A stretch of DNA of 64,000 bases from Onthophagus taurus (GCF_036711975.1 NC_091967.1:15624001-15688000); one strand, 5' to 3'. Shown: positions 24,942-37,510, counted from the stretch's first letter. Program-made: numbers and translations. The notes: a model not told the origin generated them from the sequence alone.

Positions 24942-26502
24942 TTGATAAACTTATTTGAAACACTCAAGAAAAAAAAAGTCTATCCGCGCACTTTAAGTTT
25001 CAACATCAGAAAAAAAACTAAGAACAAAGTCAATCTGGTATTGTAGCGAAGATTTACTAAAAATCCAATGGGATATTGTTTTGCGTCTATGTGTTAATTT
25101 GAGCAGTGTTTACGTCTTATAGTTTGAGATGTTTGCGCAAAAAATTGCGAAGGATGGTTAGCGCATATTAAGAACACCGATCCGAAGCGTAATTTGCCGC
25201 GACATTACTACCGTTCAGCTGCGTTTTATTTCGGGTTGTATATTTATTATTTAAACAAATTGATATGGACAGGTTTAAAAAGAACTGCAAATAAAACGTC
25301 TCATTTTGTTGATGATACGTCATCAATATCACAAATACCACTATAAATCTACTCTGATCTTATTGATGACGCCAAAAAAGTATCATTTATTAATTAATTC
25401 ATTTTATTTAAAAATATATTTGATATATTTAGATTTGATATTTGAGCATTATTATTTGATGTAATTAGCACGATTTATTTCATTTTATACAAAAAAAGTA
25501 AATAAAAATAACTATTGATATGCAAAAACATATTAGAAATGGAAACTTATTTGTAGAAGACACTTAATCAAATTATTTAGTCTGTTCAACAATATATTTT
25601 ATGTAATGTTTACGTTGTAATAAAATAATAATACTTCATCATCACTTCATCATAACAATCTTTTTTAAAAAAAATGTTTTTCAAGGAAAATTGTCAGCAT
25701 CATATCTATCTTATTTTTGATGATCAAGAAATAATTTTTATATCAAATTAAAGCCTAAACTCCCCTCTTTCAAATGATATAGAAGATTAGTATCATTTTA
25801 TTTCGAAATTTCCTCTAAAACATTTTTTTTTAAATGATATAATTTCGATCGTAACTGAAATGAAAAAAAAATAGCTCAACTTCAAAAAATCGTGTTGAGT
25901 TTAGTTTTGAATTCTAAGAATTGATTTTTATGTCAAATTAAAGCTAAAAGCACTCTCTTTAAGATGATATATCTAACACATCCTCATTTCATCACAATTT
26001 TTTCAAAAAATGTATTTCGTAAATGATTAATTGTGGGTCAAATCAAAGGAAATTGTTGAACTTTAAAAGTCATCATATCTAATTTAATTTTGATGATTAA
26101 GAAATGATTGTTATGCCAAATTAAAGTTAAAAATATCCACTTTAAAATTATGTAAAACATCGCATAATATTATTTCGAATTTTTATTTCAGCCTCCATTA
26201 AAACAGCATGTATACCTACACTAGCAGTTTTCTTGTTTGTTGGTATCGTTTGAGTAATATTGCAATAAGTAATTATAGAGTCTACGCGTACTATTAACAG
26301 GTTTATTTTCAGTTATAGTAGACGGTTGAAGACGTAAAAAAATAGTGGCACAGAGAAATACACGTGGATAACAGATAAACATTAACTCAATATAAAATCA
26401 AAAAGGATAGAAACATATATTTAAAATGGCAGTAAAAATTCCTAATCCTGAATAGTTATTATAATAATAAAAAAATTTTAAACATTTTTGTTTAAACAAA
26501 CA
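24942..26502. other. Intergenic region upstream of otopetrin
   Basis: About 1.5 kb separates the otopetrin start from the stop of the dehydrogenase gene. The first 300 bp are likely otopetrin promoter and 5' UTR. The middle is filled by a degenerate tandem repeat annotated separately (25620-26200). No exon was recognised, and the rest is AT-rich sequence without clear structure. Confidence 0.5.
25620..26200. repeat. Degenerate tandem repeat, period about 187 bp
   Basis: Three diverged copies share the order TGAT(C/T)AAGAA, then ATCAAATTAAAGC (variants TGTCAAATTAAAGC and TGCCAAATTAAAGT), then CTCTTT(C/A)A(A/G)ATGATAT, then TTCAAAAAAT. Anchor points at about 25721, 25911 and 26094 give spacings of 190 and 183 bp. 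The unit is close to nucleosome length, as in many insect satellites, but only about three decayed copies are present. It could be a fragment of a satellite family found elsewhere in the genome. Confidence 0.55.
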
Positions 26503-27438
26503 TTAAACTGGTTCACCAACAGGCCGAATAGTTAATTCTGTTACCTAAAATCAAAAATTAATAACCCACAAATAACAAAAAAATTAATATCTTATAAAAA
26601 AACTTACTTGTACATGAGCTGGCGTAGATAATATAAAAACAATAGCTTCAGCAATATCATTAGCAAACAATCTAGGGGCGTATTTTTCTACTTCAGCTAC
26701 ATGTTTATCTTTAAGAAATCCATTTCTTGAAGCGATTTCAGTTTCAACATATCCAGGACTAATACTCTACACATAATTTTTAAAAAAACATATAAATTAA
26801 TCTAAATCATTTATTTAAACACTAACCGCAACTTTAATACGAGATCCTAATTCAATTAATTCTTGTCGAGTGGTTTCAGTGAGAGCAGTTACTGCATATT
26901 TCGAAGCTGGATAAACATTCTTAAGGGGAATTGTAGGAACGAAATGTCCAGCAACGCTGTTAACATTGACAATAACGCCGTCGATGCTATGTTTTCTCAT
27001 AACACGAATTGCTTCTCTTAAAGCAACGGTAACACCAAAGATGTTAGTATCCAAAACTTTTCGCCATTCGCTTGCGTCCCCGTCGATTATATTTGTTGGT
27101 CGAGCAACGCCTGCGTTATTTATAAGAATTGCTACTGGGCCGATATTTTTTTCAGTCCACTCGAAAGCGCTGATTATATCAGCTTCGATGGTCATATCAG
27201 CTCTGTAAGAATGTAGTTTACCCGGTTGATTTTTTAGTTCTAATGAGAGATTTTCGATGTTTTCGTATCTTCTAGCAACACCAACTACCTAATAAAATTT
27301 CTTTTTAATTAATCTTTTAAAATTTTATAAAAATATTCTTACTTGTAAACCATTTTGGACGAGAAGTTTTGCTGTAGCTGCTCCAATACCAGAGCTAGCC
27401 CCAGTTACGATAGCCACCTTATTTCGCCAACGTTCCAT
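26503..27438 (-). CDS. Short-chain dehydrogenase/reductase (DHRS11-like)
   Basis: Cytosolic NAD(P)-dependent oxidoreductase of the classical SDR family, closest in pattern to DHRS11 and insect farnesol-dehydrogenase-like enzymes. Four exons (27343-27438, 26827-27288, 26608-26766, 26503-26544) join in phase to 252 codons plus stop, the normal classical SDR length. It starts [19 protein letters not shown] with the TGxxxGxG cofactor motif. NNAG is present (INNAGVARP), as are the catalytic Ser (NVNSVAGH) and the YxxxK pair (YPASKYAV), then SPGYVETE. The C-terminus is [13 protein letters not shown]. All catalytic residues are intact, so it should be active. Its substrate cannot be told from sequence; farnesol, other isoprenoids, steroids or xenobiotics are all possible. 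Confidence 0.9.
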
Positions 27439-28130
27439 ACTTACTAACAATAAACGTTGTTTACTTTCACTGAAAATTTCTCCTCACCACTTTCTCTTCC
27501 AGTACAAGTTTTATTTTGAAAAGGTGAAAACTAGGAATCATCTTTTTACAAAAATTTTGCTACATTACAAGCGACCATAAATTCTAATAAACACCAGGAT
27601 AATTGAGTTAATGAGTTTATTGCGTGACTCAAAAGTTCTTTGCATGTTGGTAAACTAAGGTTCACATTAATTAATACGTAAATCAATAAAATGAAGTTGT
27701 TTGAATTATTAATTAAAATTTTTGATTATACTATAATGAAAATAGATTTTGATATTCCAATTTTTAAAGGTTATTAAACTATTTTAAGGTATTTATAAAA
27801 GCGTAGGATATTCTACAGACCTAAAATATTCATCAAAAGAAGCAGAAAAGTCTGGATAAACATTCGTCCACATGTCTGGTGTTTCAGAGATTAGAGTTGA
27901 TATTGCATTTTAATCACTGAAATTTATCGTTTCACAAAAATAATAAAGCAATGGCAAAATTGATCTTCCCTTTGTTTATAAAAACGCCGTGTACATAAAC
28001 CCTGTTAAAAGATTATCAGTTTGTTTAAAGTTATTTGTAATTAAAAAAATATCATAGTACAACGAATGCAACACTTTTCCCATCGCCAAACTTTTAAGAG
28101 AACATGGTTCATTTAGTACAAGTAAAAATG

Positions 28131-28760
28131 ATGCCTAAGTTAGTGCTGCCACCTGAAGTACAACTTGAAGTTTTAAAAAGATTAGAATATTAGTACAAGA
28201 AAAAAGAGGAGAGTTACGGGAAAGATGAATCAAGCAATGTAGTGGTGATAAACAGCGAGAATAACAAGGTGTATTAGATCAGCTACGGCGGCCAACTAAT
28301 TATGAACAACTTGTGGACAACCCTGTTATTTACATAAACTGCTCAAAACACGGGTTTATCAAGCTCAACTAAATTTTCGAAAGTACGATTCCTCAGAAAA
28401 CGTTGCACGCAGAAAACAGCCTTTAAGAACATCAAGAAGAACTGATTCTTTAATTGTTAGCTTATCTAAATCTCATCGAGAGCTCACTGTAACGGACATT
28501 AAGAAGATTTATTTGCTGAGGACGCTTCAAGACTGCTTACTCGAAATATTAGAAGACGACTCGTCGGGGCAAATATGCATGGACCAAATAAGTAAGAAGT
28601 CTATTGTGAACAAAAAAAAACCCAAAAGGAGACTTGTGTTTGCACAACATTTAAATTGGACCCTTTTAGAGTGGAAAAGAATTTTCTTTTCAGACGATCC
28701 AAAAATAAAGCAATTATGTTTCAATGGAAAAGATCCATAAACATCCTCCACGCCAAGAAT
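28131..28760 (+). mobile_element. Tc1-like transposase relic
   Basis: Decayed plus-strand transposase of the Tc1/mariner superfamily. Reading across stops and frameshifts gives the N-terminal helix-turn-helix part (SLSKSHRELTVTDIKK), then RRRLVGANMHG, and an intact 75-codon stretch at 28513-28740 with RLVFAQHLNWTLLEWKRIFF followed by SDDPKI. The last corresponds to the first catalytic Asp region (W-x-x-V-(L/I)-(F/W)-(S/T)-D-E-S). The second residue of the D-E pair is changed to D, and the later DDE residues are absent, so it is dead. Terminal inverted repeats were not found. It lies between the dehydrogenase and the aminotransferase genes. Confidence 0.75.
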
Positions 28761-29429
28761 TTAACTGTAGATACACTAAACCTGCTGTTTTTTTAAAGTA
28801 GGACAAGACAAGAGAATGGCAGAAGATAAAATCAGCTGTTAGCCAATGTGAGCGCTTAAAATCGCCATAACTACGGTAATTATCCCCTAGACACTTTATC
28901 AGGAGAATGGTGAAAGTGGGCCAAAATAAGATAGATTAGGGGAAGATGCCGAGATATGATATTAAAATTGGCGTAATAAAAGTAGCATTGCCTATTTCGA
29001 CCTGTGCAGAAGATTAAAGCCATCAATAGTCGATTTATTGAGGCATTATGATTAACAATTAGGACATTGTCACATCTAATCACACGATACCGACACGACA
29101 AAGACTACCATATTGGAAGACTTGAATATCCTTGTAAATATATGGAACACTCTCAGAATTGCTGACAATGTTGTTGTAGGTGGTTACAATCACTCCACAG
29201 GTGCCAGCGCCTAAAAGATTACTTGTCAGAAGTTTAGATTTAATGAAATAATAAACAAAGCAGGACTCAGTAAGACATGAAACATTTTATCACCATTTTA
29301 ACGACTTCTTCTGGGATTCTATTTGCTTTCTGAGTTAAATACAGCTTAACCTATACTGGAAAGGAACGAAATTAGGTATTGTAATAAAATATCTTTATTT
29401 GTGCTAAAGTTCGTTTTAATTATTCATAA
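28761..29429. other. Spacer downstream of the aminotransferase gene
   Basis: About 670 bp between the Tc1 relic and the aminotransferase stop. It contains short open frames without recognisable similarity and may include more of the decayed transposon. The final 100 bp are aminotransferase 3' UTR. Confidence 0.4.
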
Positions 29430-31064
29430 TTACTTATTCTTCCAAGTAAGCAATATATCAGCAGCTTTCTTCAAGTTTTCATCCGTCTATAAAATTAAAA
29501 TTTTTGTAATAAAATTCCTTATAAAAACTATATTATAAGTTACAAACCTTGATAAAGCAATATCTGACCAAATTCTCCCCAAGATGTTTATAATCATTAC
29601 TATAAAATGCTGATGGTGGTATTCCTTGAAGTCCAATATTTTTAGTCATCCATTTGGTAAAACGATAATCTTTATATTGATCAGTTTCTTGACTTAAATC
29701 AATTTTTGATTCTAAATCAAATCAAAATTTTAATTTATTAACAAACAAAAATGTCATTACAAACCTAATGGACTCCAATCAGCAATCATAAAGAATCCTC
29801 CTTCAGGAACAGTTGGAATCATACCAACATCACTTAAAAATTTCGCCATATAATCTCTTTTCGCCTTTAACATTCTAGGTAAAGAAACGAAATAACAATC
29901 ATCTTGACCTAATTTTGGAATTTCAATTTCAAATCCAATTGCAATCGCTTCTTGGATAGGAGTAGTACATGTATAAACGCAATTTTGATGCACAACTTGA
30001 GCATTTCTCATCAGATTTGCTGGGCCATAAGCCCAACCAGTTTTCCATCCGGTCACACTAAATGTTTTACCAGCAGATCCAATTGTTATAGTTCTTTCCC
30101 ACATATCAGGTAAAGTAGCTATTCTAACATGTTTATTGGGTTCAAAAACCAACCATTCATATACTTCATCAGAAATACACAATACATTCCATTTTTTACA
30201 AAGATCAGCAATTATAGTTAATTCTTCTAAAGAAAATACTTTCCCTAAAGGATTGTGTGGGGTGTTTAATATAATCATTTTGGTTTTTTTATTAAATAAA
30301 GATTCTAATTCTTGTGAATCTAAAACCCAATCAGATGAACTAATTGGTCCAGAAGTTTTTTTCTAAAAATAAAAATTTCTTTGATTTGTTTTGAAATAAT
30401 TTAATGTTTTTTTCTTACTAGTCGTAAAGGAATTGATTTTGGGATCCCACCAGCTGTTCTAACCATTGGATCATAACAATCAAAATATGGATCCATGATA
30501 ATAACTTCATCTCCTGTTTCAATATGTCCATTTATGCAAGCATATAAGGCTTCATAAGCACCGGATGTAACTAAAATTTCAGTTTGTGGATTGATTTCTC
30601 TTCCAATTAATTTTGAATATAATTTTGAAAGTGCTGTGATTAAACGCGGATGTCCCTAAAAATATTAATAATAAAAACTTAATAATTAAAAAAAAATACA
30701 TACAAATCCTCGTGTATATTGATGTAAGAGCACATTAGGTCCCTGAGAAATATCAGCTAATGCTTTAGTGATGTAGTCAGGAGGAGCAAAGTCTGCAAAA
30801 CCTTGTCCTAAATTTAGGGGTTTATGTTCTAAAGCCAATTGAATATATTCAACCCTAAATAAAAACGTGGTTGATGAAATAATTCAAAATCAACTTAAAA
30901 ATAAATTTTACTTACCATACACTTTTATCATTCCCAACATATCTTTCCGGTAAATCAAATTTATTCATTTTAGTACAAACAGCTAATCCAGTAGTGAATG
31001 ACCTCCGACTCTTTGCTGTTGATAATAAATTTTGTAGCAATCTAGTTCTGGAAATGATGGACAT
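29430..31064 (-). CDS. Kyat: Kynurenine/glutamine aminotransferase
   Basis: PLP-dependent class I aminotransferase of the KYAT1/KYAT3 group, which transaminates kynurenine to kynurenic acid and glutamine or cysteine conjugates to their oxo acids. Six exons run leftward: about 31064-30915, 30855-30706, 30655-30420, 30364-29764, 29714-29548 and 29487-29430. The N-terminus MSIISRTRLLQNLLSTAKSR is basic and amphipathic, suggesting a mitochondrial presequence, with the conserved core starting at NKFDLPERYVG. Signature pieces include NTPHNPLGK, CISDEVYEWLVF and SAGKTFSVTGWKTGW (the PLP-binding Lys is in SAGKTFS). The last residues are DENLKKAADILLTWKNK. An internal Met (MNKFDLP) could give a cytosolic form. 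KYAT1 and KYAT3 were not separated. Confidence 0.9.
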
Positions 31065-31680
31065 TAGGAATTAGACGATGTTTACTACAAAAAAGTATAA
31101 AATTATGGAAACAACGTTTCCTTAAGGTTAAACTTAAGCGAGTTATCTTAAAGTGAAGGTAAACTATTTTAGGAAAACGTAGACTTTGAAATAGTTTTTC
31201 AAAATAAAATAAGTACGCACCTTGTTCACATCTACAGATGGAGGTTTGTAAAGTTTTTGTGGGTTATTCAATGACGGTTAATCTTTAATTGACCAACAAG
31301 TTGTTATCAAGCTATTATAACCTATAAATTGTGAACGTCATTACTTAATTCAAACAACAAATCTTAAATAGAATTAAATTCACGTGATTACTTTAAAATT
31401 TATTGTTACGAAATATATTATGTGGATAAATATGTTAATTAAATTTAGTTGTAATTAGTTAAAAAATTATTATTGTATTAACAGCCTATGAGTTGAGAAT
31501 GAATATGGAACTTTTATGTGAAGAATAATACAATTATATACACATGTTATAATATTATATAAATATAGACCAGTAGGAAAAATGATTAGATAAAAACACC
31601 AAGATATGAGATATAAAAGTTGTTTTTTGCTTATTTTTGTAATGTGTTTAGGTTATAATGAAAAAACAGCTTTTCCTTTT

Positions 31681-32337
31681 TATACAGGTGTATCTGAATG
31701 ACGTTTCCAAACTTCAGGAGGCGATTCTTTAGCGAAGTTTAAGGGTTCTTTCTTCGGCTCCCCTGGGGAGCTACGCCCCTCCAAAAATGGCGAAAAATGT
31801 TGGTTTAAATAAGTTTACCTCATAAAAGGGCATGTTTCTAGCTTATTTGTACTTTCAATATTCCCTTCTAAATTACTAAACATAACCAACCCCGTTCAAT
31901 TTATGCCTAGATTTTATTTATAAAGATAATAAATACATTTTCAGTTAAAAAGATCATCAGGAAAAATTTCAGTTAGATAGATAAATCTATTCTAAAACTT
32001 TTTTGTCTCGATGTTAATCTAAAATTTAATAATTTCTGAGAAAAAAATTATTTAAGCAAACACTAACTGTTAAGCTGTAGGGTTTTAATCGAAAGTTGGA
32101 ATGAAATTATAATGAAAAAATCTTAGTAGGCTTTGCAATTTTTTTCAGAAATATTTTTGACATTTAAATGTTAGTATTTTTCTTATTATTTTGAAACATT
32201 TTGAAATGATTTTGAAACGGCGAGTGAACGAACGTAAATGCGATAGAATTTTATTCAAAAATTAATTTGAAAAACGAAAGAGAAGAAGAATCACCCTCCG
32301 ACGTTTGGAAACGTCATTCAGATACACCCCCTGTATA
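31681..32337. mobile_element. MITE with about 30-bp terminal inverted repeats
   Basis: The left end TATACAGGTGTATCTGAATG, continuing ACGTTTCCAAAC, is matched at the right end by the inverse GTTTGGAAACGTCATTCAGA, continuing TACACCCCCTGTATA. The element is 657 bp including the terminal TATA and carries no transposase. The ends resemble the ACAGGGTG-type termini common in insect Tc1/mariner-related elements with TA duplications. Arms differ by a small G-run indel. Internal sequence is AT-rich and noncoding. Confidence 0.75.
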
Positions 32338-32344
32338 TTAGAAC

Positions 32345-33400
32345 TCAAAAACTGCAAACTTGCATAGTACATGGACAGGCTGGCACACCACAACCTAACC
32401 CCGATCTACACTCCTTCTTCCTCTCCTGATCCTCGTGCCTGATGGCGTCGAATAAATCTTTTCCTATTCCTCCATCTGGTTTCTGGCTAATTCCTTTATA
32501 TCTACTAGAGTCTTCCCAACATCTGCTATTCTTTCCTCCCATTTCTGCCTATGTCTTCCCCTCTTTTTCTTATCCTTATTCTTTGCTTCAAACACCTTTT
32601 TTACTATTGTGTTATGTTCCATTCTAATTATGTGGGCGTAGCAGTTTAATTGCTTTCTCTCTATTTTGCAGATTATCTCCTCTTGATCTACTCCCAGTCT
32701 TATTTCCTCATTCCTTATCCTATCCCACTTCGCCTTCCCCACTATTTACCTTAAAAATTTCATTTCCATTGCTGTGATCTTTCCTTCTTGTTTATCTTTT
32801 TGTTCATGATTCACTGGCATAAGTATTAGGAGTTGTACACTTTCAATTTTATCTTTCCATCTATCTCCTACTTCCCAAAAATTGTTCTGTTTAGAGTATG
32901 ATATATGTTGTTTGTTTTCCTTATTCTTGCATTTATGTCCAAATCTATCCTTCCATCTTGTGATATCATACTGCTCAAGTACTCATATGATGATACTGGT
33001 TCTATCTTCTGGTCCTTAATAAATATTTCTTTCGGGTTGTTTCTTATTTCCTTTTTATTTATTATCACGATTTTACATTTATTTACGTTCAATTCCAAAC
33101 CTATCTTTTCAATTTCTTCTGTCCATATTTCAACCAACTTCTTTGCGTTTTTATGGTTCTCTGCTATCAGCACGATGTAGTCAGCATATAATGTAAATTA
33201 TTTATTTTTGCTGGTTCCAAACTTTTATAACCTGTTATTGTTTAATATTTATTTGTTCTTGTATTTTTTATCACTCTGTCCATTAATATTATAAATGACA
33301 AGGCTTAGGCTATCGCCTTGTTTTATTCCCTTTCTCATTTCAAAAGTTTTTGATGTTTCTCCCTCCCAATGATATTTCGAATTACATGTATGTTATCAGC
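32345..33400 (-). mobile_element. LINE reverse-transcriptase fragment, inactivated
   Basis: Minus-strand 3' part of a non-LTR retrotransposon ORF2. From right to left come GIKQGDSLSLVIYN (33.3 kb, the R-G-x-x-Q-G-D-x-L-S-P block), then YADYIVLIAENHKNA at about 33.18 kb, ELNVNKCKIV, YEYLSSMISQDGRID, and the C-terminal tail RKQLNCYAHIIRME ... KKRGRHRQKWEER. The catalytic YADD box reads YADY, so the second Asp is lost, and stop codons separate the blocks. It abuts the MITE at 31681-32337. The protein pattern suits an RTE/R2-like or craniate-type tail but the clade was not settled. Confidence 0.8.
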
Positions 33401-33415
33401 AAAGCAAATGCAGTC

Positions 33416-33640
33416 TACTATCAAAACCAGAAGGAATAGGGTACGGAACAATAACATCAGAAAAGAATTAAGCTTAAACCCCCTGGTACAGGAAATAGAG
33501 AGAAAATAATTAAGTTGGTATGGTCATCTGGTACGTATGAAAGCAGACAGAATACCTAAGAAAATGTTCAACATGAGGCCAGAAGGAAAGAGAAAGCGTG
33601 GTGGACTAAAAGTTGAGAGGAATAGATTGAGATTTCTTTG
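33416..33640 (+). mobile_element. Second LINE C-terminal fragment, opposite orientation
   Basis: Plus-strand reading gives ELSLNPLVQEIERK, a stop, LSWYGHLVRMKADRIPKKMF and then PEGKRKRGG. This is the same W-Y-G-H-(L/V)-x-R-M ... G-K-R-x-R-G-(G/R) tail seen at the end of many insect LINE ORF2 proteins. The opposite orientation and different sequence show it is a separate insertion from the neighbouring minus-strand fragment. It is truncated at its 5' end and interrupted by a stop. Confidence 0.65.
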
Positions 33641-34873
33641 AAATTTGTCCCAAATAAGCGGTTGTTCCGATTAACCAGTGTCCCAATTAAGCGGATTCGT
33701 TATTCTATGCACTTGGTCTATTGTTGCATGTTTATTCCGAAACCCAAATTGATCTGTTGGTATTAGGGCTTTTTCTTCTATGACACATTTTAATCTTTTT
33801 AATAGTAATTTTTCAAATTAGTTGTGATAGTAAGAGTAATAATGAGATTGGCCTATATGATGCAACATCCTTAGGGGGTCATTATTGTTTCAGTAACTTT
33901 CCATATACTTGGGAAGTATTTCTGTTTAAAAGCAACTTTTAACAATGTTTGGCTAAACAAAAAACTCAATGAGACTAACATTGATCTGTTATATATGTGA
34001 GAATGACATCTGGAGAAGATATTACTTGAACTCCATCATCTATATAAAGAACCAGTTAACTTGATACATAATCTCAATAAGATGAAAATGTGCAAGACGC
34101 GTAATTGGTATACAAAAAAACTAATCAGCAAAGAAAATTATGAATGATTCACACTAAGTGGCTGAAGAGAAGTTACCTTTAAAGATGTTTCAATAACATA
34201 ACTAAAGGACTACCTTGACCCTAAGGTACCTCCAAGTATTTTACAACATGGTGGTGTTATTGAGAGTAAATTTTTTACAATCAACATTACAGGAAAGGAT
34301 TAGAATATTTAGAAAACAGATTATCTGTCCATTTTCTTATATGAAAAACGAATTATGAAACTTATACGCTTATTACTAGACGATTATTGATAAAAAGGCG
34401 CTGCAAAAGCAGATAACGCAAGCAATGTATTTCTTTAAAGTTTTACAGTCACTTTTTTTACAAACATTTTTTTACACCAGTGTGCAACAAAGCGAACGAG
34501 AGGAAGCGCTTGCAATGGATTTTTGGCTGTGGGGTTACATAAATTAAGGTATATTTTACTATGTTACTCAGAGCAAAAGACATTATTCACAATGCAATAG
34601 CAGAAATAAATGATTATTTCAATTCTATTGCAAGGAACAAATAAGAATAATTACTTCTAACAAATTTAAAAAAGACACAAATTTAATATTGAAAATATTA
34701 TTGTATTTGTAATACTCGAAAAGAACAAGGAATCACAAAACAGTACTCATAGTCACTTAGGACTACTTACAAATACATTTAAAAAAAAATGAACGGAAAC
34801 GGTTATACAAATACCTTAACAACTAGAGGATGAAAAAACAAAATGAGTTATGTAAGATTCACAGATGTTGAGT
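33641..34873. other. Repeat-derived spacer before FKBP39
   Basis: No gene was recognised over about 1.2 kb. The stretch near 33650-33710 (CCAAATAAGCGG, then CCCAATTAAGCGGATT) looks like the reiterated terminal sequence of a Tigger-like element, but a partner end was not found. The remainder is AT-rich. The final 150 bp are the FKBP39 3' UTR. Confidence 0.35.
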
Positions 34874-36338
34874 TTACTTCACTTTTTTTAACTCAACATC
34901 AAAAACTAATGTGGAATTTGGGGGAATAGCTGGTGGTGATCCTTTAGCTCCATAACTATAACAAAAACGAAATATTTTTTAAACAAATAAAAGACAACAG
35001 GTTGGTTGTTTTGCTTACGCCATATTTGGTGGACAAATAATTCGTCGTTTTCCTCCAACTTTCATTCCAGATACACCTACATCCCAGCCTTTGATAACTT
35101 CTTGGCGACCTAAACGAAATTGAAAGCCAGCCCCTTTAGTAGCAGAATCAAACATTTTATTATTAGACTTCAGTCTTCCCTCATAATAAACATTAACGAA
35201 TTTCCCAGCTTTAGCGATTGGTCCATTTCCGACTTTTAATTCTTCAATGCTAACTCCACCCTCAATCGTACGTTTTTTCGCTGGGGATCCATTTTTTTGG
35301 GATTCATTTTGTTTTTTATCATTTTGTTTTGATTTTTCACTCTGAACAGAATTATTTTTAACATCTTTTGATGCTTGCTTCTTATCCTTTTTCTTTTGTC
35401 CCTTACTAGGTTTAATGTTGATCTCTTTAACCTCATCTTCCTCATCATCTTCATCCTCGCTTTCATCCTCTTCAAATTCTAGTTCTAATTCATCGGCTTC
35501 CTCATCTTCATCATCATCACCTTCTTCATCATCCTCATCATCATCTTCTTCCTCCTCCTCTTCAACATCATCTTCTTCATCATCCCCACTTTCATCTTCA
35601 TCTGAAAATGGTACTGGAATTTTACTGAGACTAAAATCTGAATCGTCTGAGTCACTTTCTTCAGCATTTTCTAAAAGTTCGAGGGTTTTACTCTTCTTAG
35701 AAGGAGCTATTTCGTAATAATTTGAAATTAGAATGATTGATTGGAATTATTTCAAGTTATTTATCTTACGTGCATCGTTCTGTTCGTTACGCCTTTTTTT
35801 CATTGTAACTTTATTTGCTTCATCCTCGGATTCTTCACCTTCAAGATCAAAATCATCTTCCATATCCATTAAATAACCTGTTAGATGTACATGGGAGTTT
35901 CCGTTGGCAGCAAAAGAAATTTGGTCCCCTTCCTATTTAATAAGCAAGATATTTCAATAATTTAAATTAAAAAATTAAATTAAAACGATTAAAATTATAC
36001 CTGGAAACGCAAATCCAAAGGTTGATTTAAGAGTCCGTCTTTCTTTAATGTGCATGCAAGAAAATTTTTGTTCTGGAATGTTACGATAACCTGCGTTGGT
36101 TCTTCTTTTGAGGATATAACATCTAAAGAAGCCATCGTTACCCGAAATGGTTTCTTAACTATTTGCGAATAACGCCTTTCAGGCTCCAAAATCAATCCTA
36201 TTTAACAAAATAATTCAGATTAATTCGCCGGTAACACGTGGTAAAAATGATGGTCGTCGCTCGTAAAGACAACTCTTTATGTTTTTGAGAAATTTCGTGT
36301 GAAAACAATGAATTATAGGTGTACTCACCCCAAAACAT
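34874..36338 (-). CDS. Fkbp39: Nucleoplasmin-like FK506-binding protein (FKBP39/46)
   Basis: Nuclear peptidyl-prolyl cis-trans isomerase with a histone-chaperone-like N-terminus. A tiny first exon (ATG 36336-36338, MFWG split after the first G of the Gly codon) joins in phase to [14 protein letters not shown], the invariant start of insect FKBP39/FKBP46 nucleoplasmin-like domains. A long acidic and Ser-rich stretch with Lys-rich segments follows (about 35.85-35.25 kb), then the C-terminal FKBP domain: [52 protein letters not shown] and FDVELKKVK at the stop (34874). The drug-pocket aromatic residues and VIKGWD are present, so the isomerase should be active. It is divergent from RNF10, with 1.17 kb between starts. 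Confidence 0.92.
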
Positions 36339-37510
36339 GTTTATTAAGTATTTAATACGGTTAAAACTTAAGAAAAGATTGTTAAAACGACGGCTTCTCC
36401 ACGAGGTAAGTCAGCAAAGTAACCGTTAAGCGGAGGAAGAACATCTGCCGGGAATTTTTGCGCCAAATTCCTCCGCGCGCAGGCGTATGTTCTAACAATG
36501 AGGTTAAAATCAAAGGAAAATTACGTTTAAACGATTTTTATAATTATTTTTTTTAAATTAATTACTTATTTTTGACGTTAAATATTAAGCATTCATGTCA
36601 TAACCAATAAATAAGCTTTTGTTTCGATTAAAAAAAAAACATGGTGAAATAACTAACTTCACTTGAAAGATATTTATTTAATTTATTATTAAAAATCAAT
36701 ATATTTTTTATTAAATTTAAACTAAATACACAAATTTTTGTTTAATTTTTAAATTAAATTAATTTTATAAAGAATTTAATAAATGATAATTTTCATCACG
36801 ATTGTGTTTATTTATTTATTTTGTTTATATTTTCTTTCTACACTTCTCCATTTACACAATAGCATCATCTACGTTTTAAATTACAAAGTAATAGCTTTGT
36901 TTATAGATACACATATAATTTCATATAAACAATTTGTTAATCGTATATTTATAAACAGAAAATTTTTTTGAATTTTTTTAAATAAATAAAAAAAGCATTA
37001 ATTACTTTCAGAAATACTTTTTTTGATTAAATTAATTAATATAAAGCTTTGGTATTTCATAATATTTAATAATTATGAATTAATAATTTTAAATTAAAAT
37101 ATTTCAAAATTTAAATTTTAGTGATTTTCTTATTAATGTTGGTAGTATTGAAAAATTTCCCCTAAATTCCGGTACGCTTTGAACAGGAAGGTGAACATCC
37201 ATTATACATCCCGTCGCCATCATCGCGGCGGAACGTGACGAGTTTTTTCTTGAAAAAGTCGTCGTTTTCGACGCGAGGGAGTTTCCTGCTCCCCGAAAAG
37301 CTTTAGAGCCCCCTTCGATTCACCACCCACCTACCCAAATATCGGCCCAGAAGAAGTCGTTTGGACACGGTTTCATTTTATTCGTGACAATATAAACATG
37401 GCTTTTTAAAATGTCGGCTCTGAAGTCCACCATTGTAACGACTCCGCGCGCAGGAGCCCCTGTCTCCGTAATCAACAAAACTTTGTGGAAATCTGGCGGA
37501 TATCACCGTC
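36339..37510. promoter_or_regulatory. Divergent promoter region of FKBP39 and RNF10
   Basis: The two genes are transcribed away from this 1.17-kb interval. It is bipartite: GC-rich stretches with CpGs flank each gene (36390-36500 and 37170-37500), separated by a very AT-rich core (36540-37130) with no recognisable exon. The GC-rich parts are the likely promoters and 5' UTRs. No TATA box or named factor site could be assigned with confidence. Confidence 0.5.

Noticed and set aside
33650-33715. Tigger-like terminal repeat (CCAAATAAGCGG ... CCAATTAAGCGG)
   Set aside because: Only one putative end is visible and no partner or transposase could be linked to it.
35415-35717. Poly-serine plus-strand frame of 100 codons
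   Set aside because: Antisense shadow of the acidic, Glu/Asp-rich linker of FKBP39 (GAA/GAT runs read as TCA/TCT).
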